Part shown: positions 1 through 5,504 of the stretch, one piece after another
How the letters are laid out: each line of letters begins with the position of its first letter
Numbering within the stretch: position 1 is the stretch's first letter
NCBI GenBank assembly: GCA_046155815.1
Contig: JBJXFY010000195.1
Coordinates: 1 to 9,206 of the forward strand
Reading direction: 5' to 3'
Origin: JBJXFY01 sp046155815
GTDB taxonomy: Bacteria > Verrucomicrobiota > Verrucomicrobiia > Limisphaerales > CAIMTB01
Length of the DNA stretch: 9,206 bases
The notes under the pieces: generated by a model
Seen by the model: the letters and a program-made list of their open reading frames with translations, nothing else
The model's database searches: none
Told to the model about the DNA's origin: nothing
Made by a program: the position numbers and the translations under genes

Positions 1-744
1 TTCCGCCACAATGACGAGGAAGCGCCGGGCCGACGTGGCCGGCCGCGCGCGCGGGGCGGGCAGCTCCGCCACGCGGCCGGTGCGATGCGCGGCGCACCGC
101 CGCCGCACGGGGCAGGCTGGGCAGCCCGGCGCCTTGGGCGTGCAGACGGTCGCGCCGAGTTCCATCAGCGACTGGTTCAGCGCGGAGCAGGCCCGTTCGC
201 CGGGTTTTTCCCGGCGCGCGGCGGCCGTCACGAGTTCGCCGGCGATCTCCCAGAGGCGGGCGTTCACCCCGCGCGCGGCGGGATCGCCTTCGACTGCGAA
301 GAGCCTGGCGAGCACGCGGATAACGTTGCCGTCGAGAATGGGCGCAGGCTGGTTGAAGGCGATGCTGGCGACCGCGCCGGCCGTGTAGCGGCCCACGCCC
401 GGCAACGCCAGGATGTCGTCGAAGCCGCGCGGAATCAGCCCGGCATGCTCCGCGACGAGCGCGCGGGCGGCGGCCTGCAGGCTCCGGGCACGACGGTAGT
501 AGCCGAGGCCCTCCCAGGCCTTGAGCACCTCATCCTCGCCGACGGCGGCCAGCGAGGCGGCATCCGGGAAGCGCCGCATCCAGCGCTCCCAGTACGGGAT
601 CACCGTCCTCACCTGCGTCTGCTGGAGCATGACCTCGGAGACGAGGACGGCCCACGGGTCGCGCGTGCGGCGCCACGGCAGGTCGCGCGCATGGACGGCA
701 AACCAGTCCAGCAGGGAGCGGACCAGGGGAGCAGCGGAGGCCAC
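1..744 (-). CDS. mutY: A/G-specific adenine DNA glycosylase MutY, C-terminus cut by the window edge
   Basis: MutY removes adenine mispaired with 8-oxoguanine or G in base excision repair. The minus-strand frame is open from the left edge to an in-frame stop at 796-798 inside the tRNA gene. The only usual start between that stop and the conserved core is GTG at 742-744, which gives 248 visible residues. With this start the catalytic Glu falls at residue 37 (SEVMLQQTQV) and the catalytic Asp at 138 (ILDGNVIRVLARL), the same numbers as in the E. coli enzyme. The WEGLGYYRRAR segment and the helix-hairpin-helix (LPGVGRYTAGA, from residue 114) are present. The [4Fe-4S] ligands are C201, C208, C211 and C217 with C-x6-C-x2-C-x5-C spacing. 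The usual protein is about 350 residues, so most of the C-terminal NUDIX-like domain that reads 8-oxoG lies outside. No Shine-Dalgarno precedes the GTG; the leader is pyrimidine-rich. The gene starts 16 nt after the tRNA and is probably co-transcribed with it. Identity is firm; the start is likely. Confidence 0.95.
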   Translation of the reverse strand, partial: MASAAPLVRSLLDWFAVHARDLPWRRTRDPWAVLVSEVMLQQTQVRTVIPYWERWMRRFPDAASLAAVGEDEVLKAWEGLGYYRRARSLQAAARALVAEHAGLIPRGFDDILALPGVGRYTAGAVASIAFNQPAPILDGNVIRVLARLFAVEGDPAARGVNARLWEIAGELVTAAARREKPGERACSALNQSLMELGATVCTPKAPGCPACPVRRRCAAHRTGRVAELPAPRARPATSARRFLVIVAE

Positions 745-760
745 GAAGAGGGGAAGCGTT

Positions 761-836
761 TGGTGGAGCCGAGGGGATTCGAACCCCTGACCTTCTCATT
801 GCGAACGAGACGCTCTACCAACTGAGCTACGACCCC
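761..836 (-). tRNA. tRNA-Ala, anticodon CGC, CCA end encoded
   Basis: The 76-nt minus-strand sequence folds as a complete cloverleaf. The acceptor stem pairs GGGGTCG with CGGCTCC. The D arm is GCTC/GAGC around AGTTGGTA, the anticodon stem is TCTCG/TGAGA, and the T arm is AGGGG/CCCCT around TTCGAAT. The anticodon loop TTCGCAA gives anticodon CGC (complement at 801-803), which reads the alanine codon GCG. The acceptor stem carries G3-U70, the classic alanine identity pair, which independently supports the assignment. The discriminator is A, and the 3' CCA is encoded at 761-763. Decoding GCG fits the strong GC bias of the neighbouring genes. mutY follows directly downstream. Confidence 0.97.
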
Positions 837-841
837 ACCCG

Positions 842-878
842 CAAACGCGCCGCGACATTCGGCCGGGAGGCGCGTTTG
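842..878. repeat. 10-bp perfect inverted repeat just upstream of the tRNA
   Basis: CAAACGCGCC (842-851) and GGCGCGTTTG (869-878) are exact reverse complements around a 17-nt centre. The palindrome covers the spacer and -10 of the candidate tRNA promoter and touches its -35. No gene is being read into this point from either side (the next gene is divergent), and no T-tract follows on the minus strand, so a terminator role is unlikely. It could be a protein-binding site or a hairpin in the 5' leader. Confidence 0.6.
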
Positions 879-882
879 GCAA
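854..882 (-). promoter_or_regulatory. Candidate promoter for tRNA-Ala (and probably mutY)
   Basis: On the minus strand TTGCCA (877-882), one base from the -35 consensus, is followed after 17 nt by AATGTC (854-859), a poor -10. Transcription would start about 10-12 nt before the tRNA. The -35 match and spacing are reasonable but the -10 is weak, so this is only a candidate. It is the best-placed match upstream of the tRNA. Confidence 0.3.
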
Positions 883-939
883 GGTGCTTTTCCGGCCCGC
901 CCGCCTTGGCCGCAGCGGGGGGAAGCAGCCTGGTTGGGA

Positions 940-1023
940 GGACAGAATGAACACAATGGACGGAATGGGCGCAGCCAGGGAAGCGCGCCGGCCTTCATTC
1001 CGGTCATTCTGTTCATTCTGTCC
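940..1023. repeat. Long imperfect hairpin of inverted 9-bp repeats (possible REP/MITE-like element)
   Basis: The left arm (940-967) and the reverse complement of the right arm (996-1023) match at 25 of 28 positions. Each arm is about three copies of a 9-bp unit related to ACAGAATGA. On the left they are 942-950, 951-959 and 960-968; on the right, inverted, they are 1013-1021, 1004-1012 and 995-1003. An inner 5-bp stem (GGCGC at 968-972 with GCGCC at 985-989) could extend the fold. There is no transposase nearby, no flanking target duplication that I can see, and no T-tract. The structure is directly visible; its function is unknown. Confidence 0.8.
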
Positions 1024-1091
1024 GTGTCCTGCCGCGTACTGGGTTGCCGCTGCGCCCGGCTCGCGAAACCCACGCCGCGCCCCGGCAGCGC

Positions 1092-1114
1092 ACTTGGAAC
1101 TTGGCACTTGGAAC
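1092..1114 (+). repeat. Heptanucleotide tandem repeat (ACTTGGM)
   Basis: About 3.3 head-to-tail copies of a 7-bp unit: ACTTGGA (1092-1098), ACTTGGC (1099-1105), ACTTGGA (1106-1112), then AC. It ends 23 bp before the ATG of the UPF0261 gene. One copy contains TTGGCA (1101-1106), which is followed after 15 bp by TTTGAT (1122-1127), a possible short-spaced promoter for that gene, though this is weak. Confidence 0.75.
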
Positions 1115-1137
1115 GCGCCGCTTTGATCCTCCCGCCC

Positions 1138-2358
1138 ATGCCCACGATCGCCGTCCTCGGCACGCTCGACACCAAGGGCGACGAGCACGCCTACGTCGCC
1201 GGACTCCTTCGCGCCCGCGGCCACGCGACGCTGCTGATCGATGTGGGCACCGGCGCGCCGCCGCGTGTCACGCCGGACATCCCCCGCGAGGAGGTCGCCC
1301 GCGCCGCCGGCATGGACCTCGCGGCCGTGCTCGCGCGACACGACCGCGGCGAGGCCGTGGCCGCGATGGCCAGCGCCGCCGCGGCGCTGCTGCCAAAGCT
1401 GGTGGCCGAGGGGCGCATCCAGGGCGGCATCGCCCGCGGGGGTGGCGGCGGCACGGCCATCGCCACCGCGGCGATGCGCGGACTGCCGCTGGGCTTCCCC
1501 AAGCTCATGGTCTCGACGCTCGCGGGCGGCAACACCGCGCCCTACCTCGGCGTGAAGGACATCGTGATGTTCCCGAGCATCGTGGACGTCGCGGGCCTGA
1601 ACCGCCTCTCGCGCCTCCTGCTCGCGCGCGCCGCCGGCGCCATCGCCGGCATGGTCGAGGCGCCGCCGCCCGCCGCCGGCGCGGACAAGCCGCTGCTCGT
1701 CGCCAGCCAGTTCGGCAACACCACACCGTGCGTGACCCGCGCCCGCGAACTCGCCGAGGCCGCCGGCTACGAGGTGCTGATCTTCGCCGCCGTCGGCACC
1801 GGCGGACGCACGATGGAATCGCTCATTGAGGCGGGCCTCGTGGCCGGCGTGCTGGACATCACCACCACGGAATGGGCGGACGAGCTGGTCGGCGGCGTGC
1901 TCGGTGCCGGCCCGACGCGCCTCGAGGCCGCCGCGCGCCACGGCGTGCCGGCGGTGGTCGCGCCGGGCTGCCTCGACATGGTGAACTTTGGTCCACCGGA
2001 CACCGTGCCCGCGAAGTTCGCCGGCCGGCGCTTCTACCCGCACAACCCGCAGGTGACGCTCCTGCGCACCACGCCGGACGAGTGCCGGCAGCTCGGCGAA
2101 ATCATCGCCGCAAAGCTCAACGCCTCGGCCGGCCCGGTGACGGTGTTGCTCCCGCTGCGCGGCATCAGCGTCATCAGCGCGGCGGGCCAGCCGTTCCACT
2201 GGCCGGAGGCGGACGCCGCGCTGTTCGGCGCGCTGAAGGCCGGGCTGCGGCCGGACATTCCCGTGCGCGAACTGGACGTGAACATCAACGACCCGGCGTT
2301 CGCCGCCGCGTGCGTGGAGGCGCTGCTGGGGATGGTGGCCGCGAAGGCGAAGGGCTGA
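1138..2358 (+). CDS. UPF0261 / Tm-1-like ATP-binding domain protein
   Basis: The 406-residue protein has the usual length and order of the UPF0261 family, named after tomato Tm-1, which blocks tobamovirus replication. The bacterial function is not established. The N-terminal Tm-1-like nucleotide-binding half opens with GTLDTKGDE (residues 8-16) and has the glycine-rich loop ARGGGGGTA (99-107). The C-terminal half has GNTTPCV (193-199), ITTTEWADELVGG (241-253), PGCLDMVNFG (276-285) and the FYPHNPQVTLLRT segment (299-311). There is no signal peptide, so it should be cytosolic. The ATG at 1138 is chosen because the family homology begins there; 68 further upstream codons in frame come from the repeat region and look non-coding. 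No Shine-Dalgarno is visible. Relatives are often linked to a TIM-barrel PEP-hydrolase-like gene, but none is seen here; the next gene is convergent. Confidence 0.92.
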   Translation: MPTIAVLGTLDTKGDEHAYVAGLLRARGHATLLIDVGTGAPPRVTPDIPREEVARAAGMDLAAVLARHDRGEAVAAMASAAAALLPKLVAEGRIQGGIARGGGGGTAIATAAMRGLPLGFPKLMVSTLAGGNTAPYLGVKDIVMFPSIVDVAGLNRLSRLLLARAAGAIAGMVEAPPPAAGADKPLLVASQFGNTTPCVTRARELAEAAGYEVLIFAAVGTGGRTMESLIEAGLVAGVLDITTTEWADELVGGVLGAGPTRLEAAARHGVPAVVAPGCLDMVNFGPPDTVPAKFAGRRFYPHNPQVTLLRTTPDECRQLGEIIAAKLNASAGPVTVLLPLRGISVISAAGQPFHWPEADAALFGALKAGLRPDIPVRELDVNINDPAFAAACVEALLGMVAAKAKG

Positions 2359-2421
2359 GGACCGTGGGCGCTCCGGAAGGATCCGTGGCGCGGTGGCGCG
2401 GCCTCTGGCCGGAAAGAGAAA

Positions 2422-2449
2422 AAGGCGGCCCGGAAATCCGGGCCGCCTT
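2422..2449 (-). terminator. Intrinsic terminator for the oxidoreductase-MFS operon
   Basis: A perfect 12-bp GC-rich stem (2422-2433 with 2438-2449) closes a 4-nt loop. Read on the minus strand it begins 18 nt after the MFS stop codon and is followed by a T-rich run (TTTTTCTCTTT). On the plus strand the stem is followed by GGAAACGG, so it would end the UPF0261 transcript less well. It sits in the convergent gap between the two genes. Confidence 0.88.
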
Positions 2450-2467
2450 GGAAACGGGCGACAACGC

Positions 2468-4114
2468 CTACGCCTTGGCCGGCCCAGTGGCGCCGATGTG
2501 GACCGGCTTGTAGCCGCCGATGCCCTTGAAGTAGAGTAGCAGACCCGCGTAGATCAGCGTCATGACGGCGGGAATGGCGGAGTCCGCCCTCAACGTGCGA
2601 CGGTCGCCCATGATGCTGGCGTCCACCACGGCCTTCTGTTCCGTGGTGCGGGCCGCTGCCTCGACCTTCTGCGCGTCGGCCAGCTTCGTGCCGTCCAAGC
2701 CGTAGGAGGGCTTGAAGAAGAGGAACTCGGACGGCTTGCCGGCCTTTTTCTGCTCGAACACAGCCGGGGCACTGGCCTGCAGCTCCTCGCCGGCGAAACG
2801 GTCCTTGGCGTAGCCGAGGCCGGGCGAGCCGATGAGGCCGGCGGACATCATGCCGAGGCCGCCCATGATCGAGATGGCCACCGCGCCCGTGCGGGGGAAG
2901 CGGTCCGAGGCCACGGCGAGCATGGTGGGCCAGAAGAACGTCTTGCCGATGCCATACACGGTGAGGGCAACGAGGGCGCCGGTGAAGGTGTTGACGCCGC
3001 TGACGAGGTTCAGGCCGATGAAGGCGCAGATGGCGCAGACCAGCAGCAGCGCCACCGGCGAGAGGCCGAGCCGCTTCTCGATGAAGTCCGCGCAGAAACG
3101 CAGCCCGAACATGGTGAGCGAGGTGAAGACGAAGAGGATCTTGCCCTGCTCGGAGGTGAGGATGTTGCCGGTGATGTTCTGGATCCAGCCGTCGGTGCCG
3201 AGCTCGACCGCCCCGACGAGAATGTGCGTGACGAACAGGATGCAGAGGAGCCAGGCGCCCTTGGCGAAACCGCTGATGTTGGCGAACCAGATGAACGCGC
3301 CGAGCGCGACGGCGAAGGAGATGCCGCCCCACACCGTGACGGTGCTGCCGGGCCGGCTGGCGGCGAAGAAGTCGCTGCCGGTGAGTGAGCCGAGGATGCC
3401 GCCGAGGTTGTCCTTGAAGAACAGCCAGAGCATGAAGGCGATGATCGCGGCGCCGAGGATGCCGACGTCCTTGAACATCTGGCCGAGGCTGAGGCCCTGC
3501 TGGGAGGCCTCGGAGCGGGGGTACCTCTGGCCGAAGAACATCACGCCGTACACCACCGTGGGGATGAGGAAGAGGCTGAGCTGCACCTTCCAGGAGACGC
3601 CCATGCGGTCGTCGAGGATCCAGCCGGCCGCGCCGCCGAGCACGAGGCCGAGGGGCCACGAGGCGTGGAGGATGTTCAGGTAGTGCGTGCGGTTCTTCGG
3701 GTAGAGCGTGGCGACGAGGGGGTTGGCGACGGCCTCGAGGGTGCCGTTGGCCAGCGCGAAGATGAACGTGCCGATGAAGAGGAAGTTGTACGCCGTGGCC
3801 TTGGCCATGCCGGCGGTGGCGCCGAAGGTCACGAACGCCGAGAGCGCATGCAGGGCGAACGCCGCGAGGACCAGCTTCCCGTAGCCGATCCGGTCCACGA
3901 TGATGCCGCCGATGATGATGCCGAAGCAGAAGCCGGTGAACCCGGCGCCGCCGATCAGGCCCAGCTCGCCGGCGGTGAAGCCGAACTCGCGGCCCCAGTT
4001 GTCGAGGATGCCGCCGCGGATGGCGAAGCCGATGCCGGCGGCAAGGATGGCGGTGAAGCCGGCCCAGAGCAGCCGGCTGGCGTTGGGGGCGATGCCTTCA
4101 GTTTTGGCGGACAT
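2468..4114 (-). CDS. MFS transporter, probable sugar permease (FucP/FHS-like)
   Basis: This 548-residue membrane protein has at least 12 hydrophobic segments, for example around residues 14-34, 52-72, 80-98, 108-125, 152-168, 176-195, 216-234, 260-280, 286-304, 325-342, 351-370, 375-400, 409-430 and 512-530. MFS motif A is seen as G70-x3-DR-x-G77 after the second segment. The stretch LANGTLEAVANPLVATLYP (121-139) and the following NILHASWPLG resemble fucose-permease-type sugar/H+ symporters, so sugar uptake across the inner membrane is likely; the substrate is unknown. Residues about 431-511 form a long charged, soluble insert before the last membrane segment, which makes the protein longer than the usual 400-450 residues. 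It starts 36 nt after the oxidoreductase stop on the same strand and very likely shares its transcript, so the two probably handle the same compound. The ATG start has no Shine-Dalgarno. Confidence 0.9.
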   Translation of the reverse strand: MSAKTEGIAPNASRLLWAGFTAILAAGIGFAIRGGILDNWGREFGFTAGELGLIGGAGFTGFCFGIIIGGIIVDRIGYGKLVLAAFALHALSAFVTFGATAGMAKATAYNFLFIGTFIFALANGTLEAVANPLVATLYPKNRTHYLNILHASWPLGLVLGGAAGWILDDRMGVSWKVQLSLFLIPTVVYGVMFFGQRYPRSEASQQGLSLGQMFKDVGILGAAIIAFMLWLFFKDNLGGILGSLTGSDFFAASRPGSTVTVWGGISFAVALGAFIWFANISGFAKGAWLLCILFVTHILVGAVELGTDGWIQNITGNILTSEQGKILFVFTSLTMFGLRFCADFIEKRLGLSPVALLLVCAICAFIGLNLVSGVNTFTGALVALTVYGIGKTFFWPTMLAVASDRFPRTGAVAISIMGGLGMMSAGLIGSPGLGYAKDRFAGEELQASAPAVFEQKKAGKPSEFLFFKPSYGLDGTKLADAQKVEAAARTTEQKAVVDASIMGDRRTLRADSAIPAVMTLIYAGLLLYFKGIGGYKPVHIGATGPAKA

Positions 4115-4150
4115 GGTAGGGTTGCGGGGGTGAGATGGGGTTGGAGAAAC

Positions 4151-5278
4151 TCAGGAAAGCGACCACGCCGGCAGCTTCACGATCGCCCCGCCTTTCAGCG
4201 CGGACTCGTGGGCGCAGAGGCCGGTGCCGGTCCAGTTCGCGGACTGCCGCGCGTTCGGGAAGGGGTCGCGGCCCTCGACCAGGGCCATCGCGAATTCGTG
4301 CGCCAGATGCGGATGGCTGCCGCCATGGCCGCTGCCCTGCGTGAAGCTCAGGTGCGTCTTCTGGGACGAGTCGTACACGCCCTGCGTGGTGTATTTGGCG
4401 ATGCTTTTGGGCAGGCGCTTCGCGAAGTCGGGCGTCTTGATGAGCTTGGGAATCTTCGGCTCGGGCTTCTTCGCGGTGTGCATCACCAGCGGCTCGTGCT
4501 CGATCAGCGGCCATTCCACCGACTTCCTGCTGCCGTACACGTCAATGCTCTCGCGGTACTGCCGCGCCACGTCGAACAGCGACCGGATGATGCGCGCGTT
4601 CACGTCCGTGCCGGCGTACTTGATGTGCGCGGTCTCGACGGCGAAGGGCGAGCCGTAGTGCTGCTGCAGCTCCTCGCGGATGGTGCCGGAGCCGAAGCAG
4701 GAGACGTACTCCGCGGACTTGCCAATGAGGCCGGCCACCGGGCCGACGCAGTGCGTGGCGTACCACATGGGCGGCAGGCCGGGCCAGTAGTTGGGCCAGC
4801 CGTCCATGTCCTGCTGGTGGCTGGCCTGAACGAACTGGAGCTTCCCCAGCTCGCCCTGGTCCAGCAGCTCCTTCATGAAGAGGTATTCCCGCGCGTACAC
4901 CACGGTCTCCATCATCATGTACCCGAGGCCGGACTTCGCGGTCAGCTCAACGATCTTCCGGCAGTCCGCGAGCGAGGTGGCCATCGGCACGGTGCAGGCG
5001 ACGTGCTTGCCGGCCTTGAGCGCGGCGATGGACATCCAGCCGTGGTCCGGGATCGGGGAGTTGATGTGGACGGCGTCCACGCCCGGATCCTTGAGCAGCT
5101 CCGCGTAGTCGGAGTAACGGCGCGCCACACCGAAGTAGTCGCCCACGTCGCGGAGCTTCTTCTCGCCGCGCTGGCAGATGGCGTAGCAATCGGTGTGCGG
5201 GTGCTTTTGCCAGATGGGGATGAACTCCGCGCCGAAGCCGAGGCCGACCACCGCGATGTTGAATTTGCGTTCGCTCAT
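4151..5278 (-). CDS. Gfo/Idh/MocA-family oxidoreductase, atypical active site
   Basis: The 375-residue protein has the two-domain Gfo/Idh/MocA layout. The N-terminal Rossmann fold carries the dinucleotide motif GLGFGA (12-17), SPIPDHG (74-80) and a helix ending AGKHVACTVPMATS (89-102). The C-terminal alpha/beta domain carries MWYATHCVGPV (171-181) and a closing segment rich in His and Gly (GHGGSHPHLAHEF, 317-329). Members oxidise or reduce sugars, cyclitols and related compounds with NAD(P). The usual EKP motif is TVP here, so the catalytic Lys (position 97) is Val. The Asp of the D-x3-H motif is Trp172, while His176 remains. The ATG at 5276-5278 is chosen because the Rossmann strand follows closely; a 37-codon upstream extension has no family character. 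There is no signal peptide. It is the first gene of a unit with the MFS transporter 36 nt downstream. The substrate cannot be named. Confidence 0.92.
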   Translation of the reverse strand: MSERKFNIAVVGLGFGAEFIPIWQKHPHTDCYAICQRGEKKLRDVGDYFGVARRYSDYAELLKDPGVDAVHINSPIPDHGWMSIAALKAGKHVACTVPMATSLADCRKIVELTAKSGLGYMMMETVVYAREYLFMKELLDQGELGKLQFVQASHQQDMDGWPNYWPGLPPMWYATHCVGPVAGLIGKSAEYVSCFGSGTIREELQQHYGSPFAVETAHIKYAGTDVNARIIRSLFDVARQYRESIDVYGSRKSVEWPLIEHEPLVMHTAKKPEPKIPKLIKTPDFAKRLPKSIAKYTTQGVYDSSQKTHLSFTQGSGHGGSHPHLAHEFAMALVEGRDPFPNARQSANWTGTGLCAHESALKGGAIVKLPAWSLS

Positions 5279-5366
5279 GGGTACCGCAGGCGCGCCCGGC
5301 CGGACCTGCGAAAACCGGAAGCGCGCCACACGGCGGCGGGGCATTTCCAGACGGGCGACGCGCGAA

Positions 5367-5396
5367 ATCACGCCGGCACCGGCGCACACGTGTCAA
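5367..5396 (-). promoter_or_regulatory. Candidate promoter for the oxidoreductase-MFS operon
   Basis: On the minus strand there is a perfect -35 hexamer TTGACA (5391-5396). After an 18-nt spacer comes CGTGAT (5367-5372), three of six bases from the -10 consensus. The start would be near 5360, leaving a leader of about 80 nt before the ATG at 5278. The -35 is persuasive and the -10 is only fair. Confidence 0.45.
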
Positions 5397-5403
5397 ACCG
5401 TTT
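5371..5403. promoter_or_regulatory. Possible operator sites at the oxidoreductase promoter
   Basis: Three symmetric elements crowd the candidate promoter. CGCCGG-CA-CCGGCG (5371-5384) lies in the spacer, ACACGTGT (5386-5393) is an 8-bp palindrome overlapping the -35, and AACCGTTT (5396-5403) fits the AANCGNTT core of LacI/GalR-type operators at the outer edge of the -35. A LacI-type repressor is plausible for a sugar-use operon, but no regulator gene is in the window, and short palindromes are common in GC-rich DNA. Confidence 0.3.
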
Positions 5404-5434
5404 CGCGCGGCCGGCCCTCGCGGAGCCGATTTTC

Positions 5435-5457
5435 GAACGGCCCACCATCCGCCGTTC
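5435..5457. repeat. 7-bp inverted repeat between the S4 gene and the oxidoreductase
   Basis: GAACGGC (5435-5441) and GCCGTTC (5451-5457) are exact reverse complements around a 9-nt loop. It lies 48 bp downstream of the S4-protein stop codon. On the minus strand the stem is followed by GAAAATCGG rather than a T-tract, so it does not look like a factor-independent terminator. It may still mark the 3' end of the S4 transcript or be chance. Confidence 0.4.
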
Positions 5458-5504
5458 ATCGGAATGCCCTACCCGGTCCGGCGGTCTCAACGGCCTGACC
5501 CGCA

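Larger units (their letters stand above)
837..1137. other. Divergent intergenic region between tRNA-Ala and the UPF0261 gene, repeat-rich
   Basis: This 301-bp gap separates two divergently transcribed units and I find no credible protein gene in it. It holds the candidate tRNA promoter and the palindrome at 842-878, a long imperfect hairpin at 940-1023 made from inverted 9-bp repeats, and a 7-bp tandem repeat at 1092-1114 just before the UPF0261 start. Its A/T-richer repeat tracts contrast with the surrounding coding DNA. Open frames cross it in several directions but none shows family-like sequence. Confidence 0.75.

Noticed and set aside
85..825. Plus-strand open frame of 246 codons ending in an EPRGFEPLTFSLRTRRSTN-like peptide
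   Set aside because: It is antisense to mutY and its end is the translation of the antisense tRNA strand, a well-known source of false protein predictions.
940..1114. CRISPR array
   Set aside because: The repeats are 7-9 bp with no spacers and part of them is inverted; no cas gene is present.
934..1137. 68-codon N-terminal extension of the UPF0261 gene
   Set aside because: It translates the inverted 9-bp repeats and the heptamer repeat; family homology starts at the ATG at 1138.
609..2199. Two minus-strand open frames (609-1175 and 796-2199) crossing the tRNA and the gap and, for the second, running antisense to the UPF0261 gene
   Set aside because: They translate the tRNA sense strand and repeat DNA, and the longer one has shadow-type composition antisense to a well-supported gene.
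2034..3659. 541-codon minus-strand frame overlapping the MFS gene
   Set aside because: It is in another frame of a clear 12-segment transporter gene, is Arg/His/Pro-rich, and shows no domain.
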